Positions 1 through 6,241 of a stretch of 6,515 nucleotides of DNA are shown one piece after another (position 1 is the first letter of the stretch; each line of letters opens with the position of its first letter). This DNA is from Candidatus Cloacimonadota bacterium. GTDB lineage: Bacteria > Cloacimonadota > Cloacimonadia > Cloacimonadales > WRIO01. The notes below the pieces were generated by a model. That model worked only from the letters and a program-made list of their open reading frames with translations, ran no database searches and was not told the origin of the DNA. A program made the translations under genes and the position numbers. The stretch covers positions 1 to 6,515 of the forward strand of contig JALNXV010000209.1 in NCBI GenBank assembly GCA_023230175.1. Direction: 5' to 3'.

Positions 1-288
1 AACCATCACATCGCCTTTCTGGATGAACCCCGTAGCTCCATGAACCGCTTCTGCCGGTGAAATGAATCTGGCAGGCCGCTCGATGCAGCACATCAGATGG
101 GCAAAGTGCATGCAGGCAATCCCTGAATGCCCACATCCGCTTGATGCAATCCTAGGTGCCGAAGCCAGCATCTCGATTGCTTTGAACATCACTTGGTCAT
201 CAATCAACTTGCCTGTAGCCACAATGCTCTGGGCTTCAATCTCAAAAGCGTCTCTTGCATATGAAAGGACTTTTTCTTTATCCATCAT
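1..288 (-). CDS. SIS-domain phosphosugar isomerase-like protein (KpsF/GutQ type), 3' end outside window
   Basis: Only the first 96 residues are present; the frame is still open at base 1. After an N-terminal helical region, the start of a SIS (sugar isomerase) fold is clear: GCGHSG (residues 51-56) matches the phosphate-binding GxGKSG loop, and ARFISPAEAVHG (73-84) matches the FxxPxEAxHGDLG segment of D-arabinose-5-phosphate isomerases. The family acts in the cytosol on sugar phosphates, usually interconverting aldose and ketose forms. The catalytic lysine of E. coli KdsD (K59, in GMGKSG) is replaced here by His54, and HGDLG is HGATG, so arabinose 5-phosphate is not a safe substrate call. Two adjacent ATGs exist (288 and 285). 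The first is chosen because AAGGAG (300-295) lies 6 nt ahead of it. It follows the YjbQ-like gene by 65 bp on the same strand and is probably co-transcribed. The family call is firm; the substrate is unknown. Confidence 0.86.
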   Translation of the reverse strand, partial: MMDKEKVLSYARDAFEIEAQSIVATGKLIDDQVMFKAIEMLASAPRIASSGCGHSGIACMHFAHLMCCIERPARFISPAEAVHGATGFIQKGDVMV

Positions 289-302
289 CAAATTCTCCTT
301 TC

Positions 303-330
303 AAAAGGCCCTGGCTTTCGCCAAGGCCTT
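303..330 (-). terminator. Intercistronic hairpin with GAAA tetraloop; possible weak terminator or mRNA processing/stability element
   Basis: Read on the minus strand, AAGGCCTTGGC (330-320), loop GAAA (319-316) and GCCAGGGCCTT (315-305) form an 11-bp stem whose only non-Watson-Crick pair is a U-G wobble (324/311). On the plus strand that position would be a C-A mismatch and the loop would be TTTC. The minus-strand RNA is therefore the better folder, which suits its place between the YjbQ-like stop and the SIS gene start. Only four T's follow (306-303), so complete termination is doubtful. Partial termination, or differential expression of the two genes, is equally possible. The SIS Shine-Dalgarno begins three bases beyond the stem. 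Confidence 0.5.
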
Positions 331-353
331 CGAAAAACAAAAAGCAACAAAGA

Positions 354-992
354 TTATTTGCTTTCTTTCACTCTGTCCTTGAGCTGGATATCAAAGTGAA
401 CGTCATAGGCCTTCTCTTCATCGGTGAACTTGCGCAGAGTATTAATAACCTTGCCGCCGTTCCACTTGCGGTCACCTACGTCTTCCGCTGTGCCCATCAC
501 AGTCACGTTGAGCTGTCTTCTGCGTGCCCTGACGCAGTCCCAGTCCACGAAGTAGATGTGAGCGAACTCACCGCCGTCAAGCACCCCGTCCTTGATCGTC
601 ATCGTCTCGCTGCGCCCGAAGAACACCGATCTCAGATGCCCGTCGGTGTTGAGCGACGTGAAGTCGCCAGGCTCGTTGACGTAGCGGCCGTACTGAGAAT
701 GGATAGGACCCGGATGGCGATACTGATGCTCGTTGTCATAAGAAGGAACAAGCTTCTGCATTATGTCCAGCAGGTCGTGCTGAAGATACTCAAGATCCCA
801 CTTGTCGAAGTCGTGCGAGGTCTCCTGGACCATCACCGAGCATGTGGTATGATGGCTTGCGATGGCTACTGTCCCGTTCTTTACTCCGGAAGCGGTGACG
901 ATTGCATTTATTTCCTTTGTAACATCGTGGAAGGTCGGGATCCATCCACGTGACTGAAGCTCGAGTTCTTTCTGATAAACTTTGAATTCCAT
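354..992 (-). CDS. YjbQ/UPF0047 family protein, long variant (212 aa)
   Basis: Family signatures are present. SHHTTCSVMVQE (residues 46-57) matches the HTT...NE motif, YRH (91-93) matches the family's second conserved histidine, and GHLRSVFFG (118-126) followed by GVLDGGEFAHIYFVDWDCVR (136-155) matches the H-L-x-x-x-x-x-G ... GxLxLGxWQxIyxxExDxxR block. Histidines 48, 92 and 119 are likely active-site or metal residues by position. Usual members are about 130-140 residues; this one has extra sequence between residues 93 and 118 and a roughly 45-residue C-terminal tail. The E. coli homologue shows a weak thiamin-phosphate synthase activity, found by genetic complementation of thiE, but the family's main role is not established. 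AAGGAG (1008-1003) lies 10 nt before the ATG. It is divergent from the kinase operon, with a matching operator-like box upstream, and is followed by the SIS gene. This context suggests sugar metabolism rather than thiamine synthesis (inference). Confidence 0.88.
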   Translation of the reverse strand: MEFKVYQKELELQSRGWIPTFHDVTKEINAIVTASGVKNGTVAIASHHTTCSVMVQETSHDFDKWDLEYLQHDLLDIMQKLVPSYDNEHQYRHPGPIHSQYGRYVNEPGDFTSLNTDGHLRSVFFGRSETMTIKDGVLDGGEFAHIYFVDWDCVRARRRQLNVTVMGTAEDVGDRKWNGGKVINTLRKFTDEEKAYDVHFDIQLKDRVKESK

Positions 993-1052
993 AAGATATC
1001 AACTCCTTTTCACTCATTCTAGAACAGGTTTCCAGAATTGGCAACAGTAAAC

Positions 1053-1058
1053 TGTCAA
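1053..1058 (-). promoter_or_regulatory. Candidate -35 element for the YjbQ-like/SIS transcript
   Basis: A perfect TTGACA is read on the minus strand, 60 bp before the YjbQ-like start, overlapping the left operator-like box. No convincing -10 hexamer lies 16-18 bp downstream (the 17-bp position reads CTGGAA). The promoter call therefore rests on the -35 alone, and the match may simply be part of the regulator-binding motif. Confidence 0.25.
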
Positions 1059-1078
1059 ATCGGTCATTTTTTTTGACT
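1054..1078 (+). promoter_or_regulatory. Operator-like box A (left copy)
   Basis: The box reads GTCAAATCGGTCA, seven bases that are all T, then TGACT. It matches box B at 1169-1193 outside the N7 spacer except at one position (T/A). GTCA tetramers start at 1054 and 1063, and an inverted TGAC starts at 1074. It ends 61 bp before the minus-strand YjbQ-like start and covers the candidate -35 of that transcript. It is probably bound by the DeoR-family protein encoded at 6242 (inference). Confidence 0.6.
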
Positions 1079-1096
1079 TATGAAGCTATTATTGAA

Positions 1097-1125
1097 TGAA
1101 TAAGCACCACAGCATCTAATATAAT
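1097..1125 (+). promoter_or_regulatory. Alternative candidate promoter toward the kinase operon
   Basis: A perfect TATAAT lies at 1120-1125. The hexamer 17 bp upstream is TGAATA (1097-1102), which matches only 3 of 6 consensus -35 bases. If used, transcription would start near 1132 and box B would lie downstream as a roadblock-type operator. The surrounding region is AT-rich, so a chance TATAAT is plausible. Confidence 0.25.
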
Positions 1126-1168
1126 ACCAGCAGTGATAGGAATAAGATTTGCATTTCACTTGATTACA

Positions 1169-1193
1169 GTCAAAACGGTCAATATTAATGACT
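1169..1193 (+). promoter_or_regulatory. Operator-like box B (right copy)
   Basis: The box reads GTCAAAACGGTCA, seven bases ATATTAA, then TGACT. It is the direct-repeat partner of box A with identical internal spacing (GTCA starts 9 bp apart, inverted TGAC 11 bp further). It ends 62 bp before the kinase ATG. A further TGAC at 1203-1206 overlaps the candidate -35 of the plus-strand operon, so protein bound here could extend over the promoter. Confidence 0.62.
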
Positions 1194-1201
1194 GAAAATG
1201 T

Positions 1202-1230
1202 TTGACATACCTGAGAATTAGCATTACTCT
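1202..1230 (+). promoter_or_regulatory. Candidate sigma-70-type promoter of the kinase operon
   Basis: A perfect TTGACA (1202-1207), a 17-bp spacer and TACTCT (1225-1230, 3 of 6 consensus -10 bases) stand just upstream of the kinase. Transcription would start near 1237, giving a short leader with AAGAGG (1244-1249) as the ribosome site 6 nt before the ATG. The -10 is weak, which would fit a regulated promoter. The -35 abuts box B. Confidence 0.4.
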
Positions 1231-1255
1231 GAAAACACTGAAGAAGAGGTAGAAA

Positions 1256-2704
1256 ATGGAAAAGAAATACTTTCTCGGAATCGATGTTGGAACCACCGGA
1301 ACGAAAACCCTTCTTTTCTCAGGTGAGGGAGAAGTGCTTGCACGTTCATATCAAGGATATGAGACTTCTGCCCCCAATATCGGATGCAGCGAGCAGAATG
1401 CTGAAGACTGGTGGAATTCAGTATGCAGCACAGTCAGGGAAACATGCGCATCTCCAGAAATAAGTTCGAATGTTGCTGCAATATCTCTGTCACTGCAAGG
1501 CGGCACAATGGTTGCAGTGGATTCAGAAGGAACCCCGGTACGCCCTGCCATAGTATGGAACGACCTCAGAGGAACTCGTCAGCATGATGAATTCGTTTCT
1601 GAAATCGGCTCTGAACGATACATGTATGAGAAGACAGGCTGGGAATTAGGCACCTGTCTTCTGCCGCTGGACATAAGATGGATGAGGGAAAACGAGCCAA
1701 CGCTCTTTTCAAAGACCGCAATGTTCCTTTCGGTTCCTGATTATATCTCAATGAAGATGACTGGAATTCCAGCCATCGATCTATCTGATGCGGGAATAAA
1801 TCAAACAGCCGATATTCAGAAAGGCATTTACGACAAAAGGATCCTTGAATTTGCAGGAATCAGCGAAAAGCAGCTTCCAAGAATCGTCCATTCCGGAGAT
1901 GTAATAGGTCATCTGACTAAGAAAGCAGCTGAAGAACTTGGACTGAATCAAAGCACAATCTTAGTCGCCGGGGCACATGACCAATATGCTGTAGCACTCG
2001 GAGCTGGCGCTGTGAACAATGGCGACATGGTCATAGGATCCGGAACATGCTGGGTAGTGACAGCATTGAGTGATTTCCCAGATTTCACTCAAGGGCTCTC
2101 GCAATCCGTCTCTGCAACACCGGGCAAATGGGGATCCATGCTCTCGCTTTCATCAGGCGGCATCTGCCTGGACTGGTTCCGCAACTCCGTAGCGGGAAAC
2201 ATTCAATACCGTACAATTGACGACGAAGTCGAGAAGCGGAAGGCATCTGAGAACGGACTTTTCTTCTTCCCATTCTCCGGTCAATACAAGAAGGGATGCA
2301 ACTTCACAAAAGCCTCTTTTTCAGGGCTTGACCTATCACATGACAGATTCGACATAATGCGTTCTATTATGGAAGGCGTTGTTTTTCAGACTGTCTGGAT
2401 GATGGAATCATTCAACACACATCCTTCTTCGGAAGGAATAATCCTTTCAGGAGGAGCATCAAAAAGCAAGCCATGGAGCCAGATGCTCTCAGATATTTCA
2501 GGGATTCCAGTAAGAATACCGGGAATTGCAGACCTTTCATGCGTAGGAGCCGCAAAGCTTGCCATGAGAGGCTATGGAATCACTTCAGATTCAATTTCTG
2601 TAGAGGTTGCAGCAATTAGCCCGGATAGAATAAGAACAAAGCGTTTCCGTGCCCTCTTGGAGCAATACAAGGCTCTGGCAGGCAGACTCGGAGAAAGCAG
2701 ATAG
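1256..2704 (+). CDS. FGGY-family carbohydrate kinase (xylulokinase-like)
   Basis: This cytosolic kinase very probably transfers phosphate from ATP to a ketose or polyol. The 482-residue length is typical of the FGGY family. The N-terminal phosphate loop is GIDVGTTGTK (residues 8-17, Asp10). The sugar-facing segment is SLQGGTMVAVDSEGTPVRPA (79-98), followed by WNDLRG (101-106). The catalytic base is expected at Asp242 in AGAHDQ, GSGTCW (261-266) lies in the second lobe's ATP site, and LSGGASKSKPW (397-407) is the C-terminal nucleotide motif. QGGT replaces the QMHG of true xylulokinases, so D-xylulose should not be assumed. ATG 1256 is preceded by AAGAGG at 6 nt. It is the first gene of the operon and divergent from the YjbQ-like gene. 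A ketose made by the isomerase two genes downstream is the natural substrate (inference). Confidence 0.92.
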   Translation: MEKKYFLGIDVGTTGTKTLLFSGEGEVLARSYQGYETSAPNIGCSEQNAEDWWNSVCSTVRETCASPEISSNVAAISLSLQGGTMVAVDSEGTPVRPAIVWNDLRGTRQHDEFVSEIGSERYMYEKTGWELGTCLLPLDIRWMRENEPTLFSKTAMFLSVPDYISMKMTGIPAIDLSDAGINQTADIQKGIYDKRILEFAGISEKQLPRIVHSGDVIGHLTKKAAEELGLNQSTILVAGAHDQYAVALGAGAVNNGDMVIGSGTCWVVTALSDFPDFTQGLSQSVSATPGKWGSMLSLSSGGICLDWFRNSVAGNIQYRTIDDEVEKRKASENGLFFFPFSGQYKKGCNFTKASFSGLDLSHDRFDIMRSIMEGVVFQTVWMMESFNTHPSSEGIILSGGASKSKPWSQMLSDISGIPVRIPGIADLSCVGAAKLAMRGYGITSDSISVEVAAISPDRIRTKRFRALLEQYKALAGRLGESR

Positions 2705-2720
2705 ATAAAAGGAGAAGCAT

Positions 2721-3782
2721 ATGGCATTATTTGAATTGACAGATTATGACAAACACATCTGGAATGATGAACTGAAGGATTTTCTTCCAAAGAAGATGCT
2801 CGACGTCCATTGCCATGTCTGGCTGGATAAGTTCGTGAAGCAGGATGCACCGAAGGAAGGGAAAGAGCATTTCACAGTATCATGGCCTTCCAAGGTCGCG
2901 CTTGATGACAGCATTGAAGACCTTCAGGAAACCTATCGTCTGATGTTCCCTGGAAAAGATGTAAGTGCCCTGATGTTCACAAGCAAAGGCGGATGGGCAG
3001 CGAACAACCAATATGTTTCGGAATCAGCCAAGAAGACGGGGTGGAACGCGCTGTACTTCAGCCACCCAGAGGAGACACCCGACGACCTTGAGAAGAAGAT
3101 CAGGCAAGGCGGATTCCTTGGACTCAAATCATACCTCTCCCTTGCGCCGAAATACATACCGGACGATGAAATCAGAGTGTTCGATTTCTTCCCAAGATAT
3201 CAGCTGGAAAGAATGAACAAGCTCGGTGCAATCGTCATGCTTCATATTCCAAGAAGCGGAAGGCTCAAAGACCCTGTGAACCTTGAGCAGATTCTGGAAA
3301 TCAAGAGGGACTTCCCGAATGTAAGGCTCATCATTGCTCATATCGGAAGAGCTTACACAAAGGCGAATGTTGGCAATGCATTCACCGATTACCTGAACAA
3401 AGCCCCTGATCTGATGTATGACTTCTGCGCCAACTGCTGCGAATATGCAATCACAGAGCTGCTGAAGAATGCAGGTCCGACTCATGCCATGTTCGGAACA
3501 GACATGCCGATTCTCCGCATGAGAACTCATAGAATCGAAGAAGGAGAAACATACGTGAACCTTGTTCCTCCTGGACTTTACGGCGACATTTCCAGTGATC
3601 CGCACATGAGAGAAGTTTCATCCGAGGAAGCCAAGCATCTTACATTCTTTGCCTATGAGGAGCTTCTGGCCCTCAAGAGAGCATGTACCAAGCTTGGGCT
3701 TGGAAAGAAAGATGTCGAAGACATCATGTACAACAATGCAAAGAACCTGATTGATGGTGCAAGAAAATCAATCTACGGCTGA
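2721..3782 (+). CDS. Amidohydrolase-2 family metal-dependent hydrolase (COG2159-like)
   Basis: This is a 353-residue TIM-barrel hydrolase of the amidohydrolase superfamily. Visible metal and catalytic residues in order are DVHCH (residues 28-32, His30 and His32), GLKSY (134-138, Lys136), MLHIP (173-177, His175), IAHIGR (205-210, His207) and FGTDMP (258-263, Asp261). The C-terminal IMYNNAKNLI (335-344) is the usual closing helix motif of the family. Known relatives include lactonases, decarboxylases and hydratases acting on small carboxylic acids and sugar lactones. No member with this exact context is recognised, so the reaction is unassigned. A sugar lactonase is one option, but no sugar dehydrogenase is in the window. 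AAGGAG (2709-2714) lies 6 nt before ATG 2721. The gene starts 16 bp after the kinase stop, so co-transcription is near certain. It probably works in the cytosol; no signal peptide is seen. Confidence 0.88.
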   Translation: MALFELTDYDKHIWNDELKDFLPKKMLDVHCHVWLDKFVKQDAPKEGKEHFTVSWPSKVALDDSIEDLQETYRLMFPGKDVSALMFTSKGGWAANNQYVSESAKKTGWNALYFSHPEETPDDLEKKIRQGGFLGLKSYLSLAPKYIPDDEIRVFDFFPRYQLERMNKLGAIVMLHIPRSGRLKDPVNLEQILEIKRDFPNVRLIIAHIGRAYTKANVGNAFTDYLNKAPDLMYDFCANCCEYAITELLKNAGPTHAMFGTDMPILRMRTHRIEEGETYVNLVPPGLYGDISSDPHMREVSSEEAKHLTFFAYEELLALKRACTKLGLGKKDVEDIMYNNAKNLIDGARKSIYG

Positions 3783-3796
3783 AAAAGGAGTCAGAA

Positions 3797-5194
3797 ATGA
3801 ATAATAAAATCAAAGTCGGGTATCTGCCCCTCTACATCAAGCTTTACGACGACAGCAATCCTCACGAAAGGGATTCAATGGTCGATTATATGGAAATGCT
3901 CATCAGGATGCTTGAGAGCCAAGGGCTCGAAATCGTCAGAACCGATGAAATCTGCAGGATCAAGCCTGAGTTTGACAGGGCAGCGGAGAAGTTCAACAAT
4001 GCCGATGTAGATGCTGTGATTACACAGAATCTCGCATACTCTCCTTCGCTGGAATCAATCAAGGCCATTCTCTCGCTCAAAGCACCTATTGTGGTCTTCG
4101 ATACTACGCCTGACTACAGGCTCTCGAAAGTTCAGCAGTACTATGACGGGATAAGCCCGAACCATGGAATACATGGAGTTCAGGACCTGACCAACATGCT
4201 CAAGCAGAACGGCAAGCCATACTACCTCTGCGTTGGACATGCGCTTCACAGCAATGTCGTCTCCGAAGTGGTCTCGATGTGCCGTGCCGCAGCAGCAGCC
4301 AAGTTCTTCAAGAAAGAAACAGTGGGATCAGTCGGTGGCTCTTTCACTGGAATGGGAGATTTCCTTGTCTCGGAAGAGCATTACAAGAAAGCAATAGGGC
4401 CTGAAGTCAAATACATGACGCCTGAGGTTGTGAAGAAGTTCATTGCTCAGGTCTCCGAAAAGGAGATTGATGCCGAGATTGCCTCAGACCGCCAGAAATA
4501 TGATGTTCAGGTAAATGATGAAAAGAGCTACAGAGCATCTACCAAGTCAGGCCTTGCAATCAGGAAATGGATGGAAGCGGAGAAGATTGACAGCTGCACT
4601 GTCAACTTCCTTACGCTGGACAAATGCGGACTTCCGAAGATGCCGTTCGTAGAATGCTGCAAGATTCTTGGAACCAGACATGGATATGCAGGAGAAGGCG
4701 ATGTGCTTACAGCTGGACTTGTAGGAGCCTTGATGTCGATATATCCGGAAACATCATTCACCGAGATGTTCTGCCCAGATTGGGAAGAAGACCTTATTCT
4801 TCTCAGCCACATGGGCGAAAGCAATCCGAATCTTTCCCAATGGAAGCCGTTGGTAACAGACACGAAGTTCAATTACAATTCCTGCGGAGACACGACTGCC
4901 ATGTACAACTGCTACAGGCCAGGAAACGTTGTCTATGTGAACCTTGCTCCGATGGGAGATAGATTCTCCATGATAATCACCGAAGCAAAGATTGTGGATG
5001 CAGGTCTTCGGAATGGAGTGTACGGCAAAGCCACCCAAGGATGGCTCAAGCCCTGCAAGCCAATAAGAGAGTTCCTCAAGGAATACTCTGAAGCGGGCGG
5101 AACACATCACTCAGCGATGGTCTACAACGGCAATGCCGAAGAGATCAAAGCATTCGGGAAGATGCTTGGATTCGATATTGTAGAAATTAAATAA
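3797..5194 (+). CDS. L-arabinose/L-fucose isomerase family protein
   Basis: The 465-residue protein resembles AraA in its C-terminal half. GEGDVLTAGL (299-308) stands where AraA has its metal-binding Glu306, TEMFCP (322-327) matches LEVCP with Glu333, LSHMGE (336-341) matches the His350 region, and GGTHHSA (434-440) matches GGAHHTV with His450. The four expected Mn ligands are therefore Glu300, Glu323, His338 and His438. The Rossmann-like N-terminal half runs from VGYLPLY (7-13) through VVFDTTPDY (99-107), and GSVGGSFTGMGDF (177-189) takes the place of the FGDNMR segment. It is somewhat shorter than AraA (about 500) and FucI (about 590). It likely converts an aldose to a ketose in the cytosol, supplying the kinase; the sugar is unknown. 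AAGGAG (3785-3790) lies 6 nt before ATG 3797, and the gene begins 14 bp after the hydrolase stop. Confidence 0.9.
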   Translation: MNNKIKVGYLPLYIKLYDDSNPHERDSMVDYMEMLIRMLESQGLEIVRTDEICRIKPEFDRAAEKFNNADVDAVITQNLAYSPSLESIKAILSLKAPIVVFDTTPDYRLSKVQQYYDGISPNHGIHGVQDLTNMLKQNGKPYYLCVGHALHSNVVSEVVSMCRAAAAAKFFKKETVGSVGGSFTGMGDFLVSEEHYKKAIGPEVKYMTPEVVKKFIAQVSEKEIDAEIASDRQKYDVQVNDEKSYRASTKSGLAIRKWMEAEKIDSCTVNFLTLDKCGLPKMPFVECCKILGTRHGYAGEGDVLTAGLVGALMSIYPETSFTEMFCPDWEEDLILLSHMGESNPNLSQWKPLVTDTKFNYNSCGDTTAMYNCYRPGNVVYVNLAPMGDRFSMIITEAKIVDAGLRNGVYGKATQGWLKPCKPIREFLKEYSEAGGTHHSAMVYNGNAEEIKAFGKMLGFDIVEIK

Positions 5195-5215
5195 GCAATA
5201 TAGGAAGCAATAAAA

Positions 5216-6232
5216 ATGGACATTGAGCTCTTGAAGAAATTGGGTAACATAGATCAGATTGCGGGAATAAGGGAATCTCAGCTCCTTCACGGACGTGGAG
5301 AAGGAACCAGGATCGCTGAATTCCACAATGCAGCAGGGCTGCGGTTCACCGTAGTTCCAGACAGATGCATGGATCTATTCGACCTATCCTTCAAGGGCGT
5401 CAATTTCTCTTTTCAGAGCAAGAACGGACTGGTCTCTCCTTTTGGGTTCTCCCCTTATGATGGAGAGTTCTGCGAACAATGGTCTGGGGGCATGATGGTG
5501 ACCTGCGGACTGGACAACGTCGGAGATGAATGCAAATCCGACGGTAACTACCCGACTCATGGAAGAATCGGATGGGTTCCAGCCCAGAACTTCGGCACAA
5601 GCCAGTACTGGAATCAAGACCAGTATATTCTCAGAGCCGAGGGAGAGACTCATCACACAAAGATGTACGGTCGCCATCTTTCAATCAGACGCAGTATTGA
5701 AACCACTCTTGAAAGCAAATCAATCAGAATCCATGACACCATAACGAATTTCGAAGCAGCAGACGAACCGTACATGCTGCTTTATCACTTTAATTTCGGA
5801 TTTCCGCTTCTTCAGGCGGACAGCTTGGTAGAAGCTTCCCATTCTGAAGTCGTAACCCCGATGAATGAACTCTCCACGGACTCAATTCACATGATGGCTC
5901 CGGTTGACGGCCGAGGCGAAGAGCTGTACTTCCGAACAGGATTCGGAGACAGGGCATTCGGCATGATATACAACAAGAGACTTGAACTTGGAGCTTATGT
6001 ATCGTTCGACACTGCGAATCTTCCAAATCTGGTTCAATGGAAGAACATGAAGTCCCACGACTATGTTCTTGCACTCGAGCCATGCAATACATTCGGAATA
6101 CACAGAGTCGATGCAGCAGCACAGGACAAGCTGGCTGTGCTTCCTGCCTATTCAAGCATCGAAAACGACCTTGAAATCGGAATCCTTGATGGATTGCATG
6201 AAATCAACGGATTTCTCAAGCAGCTTAACTGA
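5216..6232 (+). CDS. DUF4432 aldose 1-epimerase-like protein
   Basis: This 338-residue protein belongs to the galactose mutarotase-like superfamily, DUF4432 branch. Diagnostic segments are TVVPDRCMDL (45-54, family form VxPDRGMDI), GGMMVTCGLDNVG (91-103), THGRIGWVPA (114-123, His115), LLYHFNFGFPLL (188-199, His191) and ALEPCNTFG (286-294, Glu288). His115, His191 and Glu288 sit where mutarotase acid/base residues are expected. The presumed role is interconversion of alpha and beta anomers of a sugar, or of a related cyclic form, in the cytosol. This would feed the ring form required by the isomerase encoded 21 bp upstream. AGGAAG (5202-5207) is 8 nt before ATG 5216. No catalytic activity is established for most of this branch, so the substrate remains open. 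Confidence 0.9.
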   Translation: MDIELLKKLGNIDQIAGIRESQLLHGRGEGTRIAEFHNAAGLRFTVVPDRCMDLFDLSFKGVNFSFQSKNGLVSPFGFSPYDGEFCEQWSGGMMVTCGLDNVGDECKSDGNYPTHGRIGWVPAQNFGTSQYWNQDQYILRAEGETHHTKMYGRHLSIRRSIETTLESKSIRIHDTITNFEAADEPYMLLYHFNFGFPLLQADSLVEASHSEVVTPMNELSTDSIHMMAPVDGRGEELYFRTGFGDRAFGMIYNKRLELGAYVSFDTANLPNLVQWKNMKSHDYVLALEPCNTFGIHRVDAAAQDKLAVLPAYSSIENDLEIGILDGLHEINGFLKQLN

Positions 6233-6241
6233 AAAAGAACT

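Noticed and set aside
255..953. A 232-codon plus-strand open frame opposite the YjbQ-like gene.
   Set aside because: The minus-strand frame carries clear family motifs and a good ribosome site, while the plus-strand translation has no recognisable domain and no Shine-Dalgarno. It is an antisense shadow.
1053..1066. A CcpA cre-like site (TG...CG...CA) within box A.
   Set aside because: With the central CG aligned to the cre consensus, several fixed positions mismatch. The repeat with box B explains the sequence better.
1211..1216. CTGAGA upstream of the kinase, recalling the TPP riboswitch (thi box) because the neighbour is annotated in a thiamine-related family.
   Set aside because: Only the hexamer is present; the remaining conserved TPP riboswitch segments and helices are missing. 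It is also on the strand leading to the kinase, not to the YjbQ-like gene.
3129..3605. A 158-codon minus-strand frame inside the amidohydrolase gene.
   Set aside because: It lies wholly antisense to a well-supported gene, shows no family motif and has no ribosome site worth noting.
5790..6155. A 121-codon minus-strand frame opposite the epimerase gene.
   Set aside because: It is antisense to strongly conserved DUF4432 motifs and has no recognisable domain of its own.
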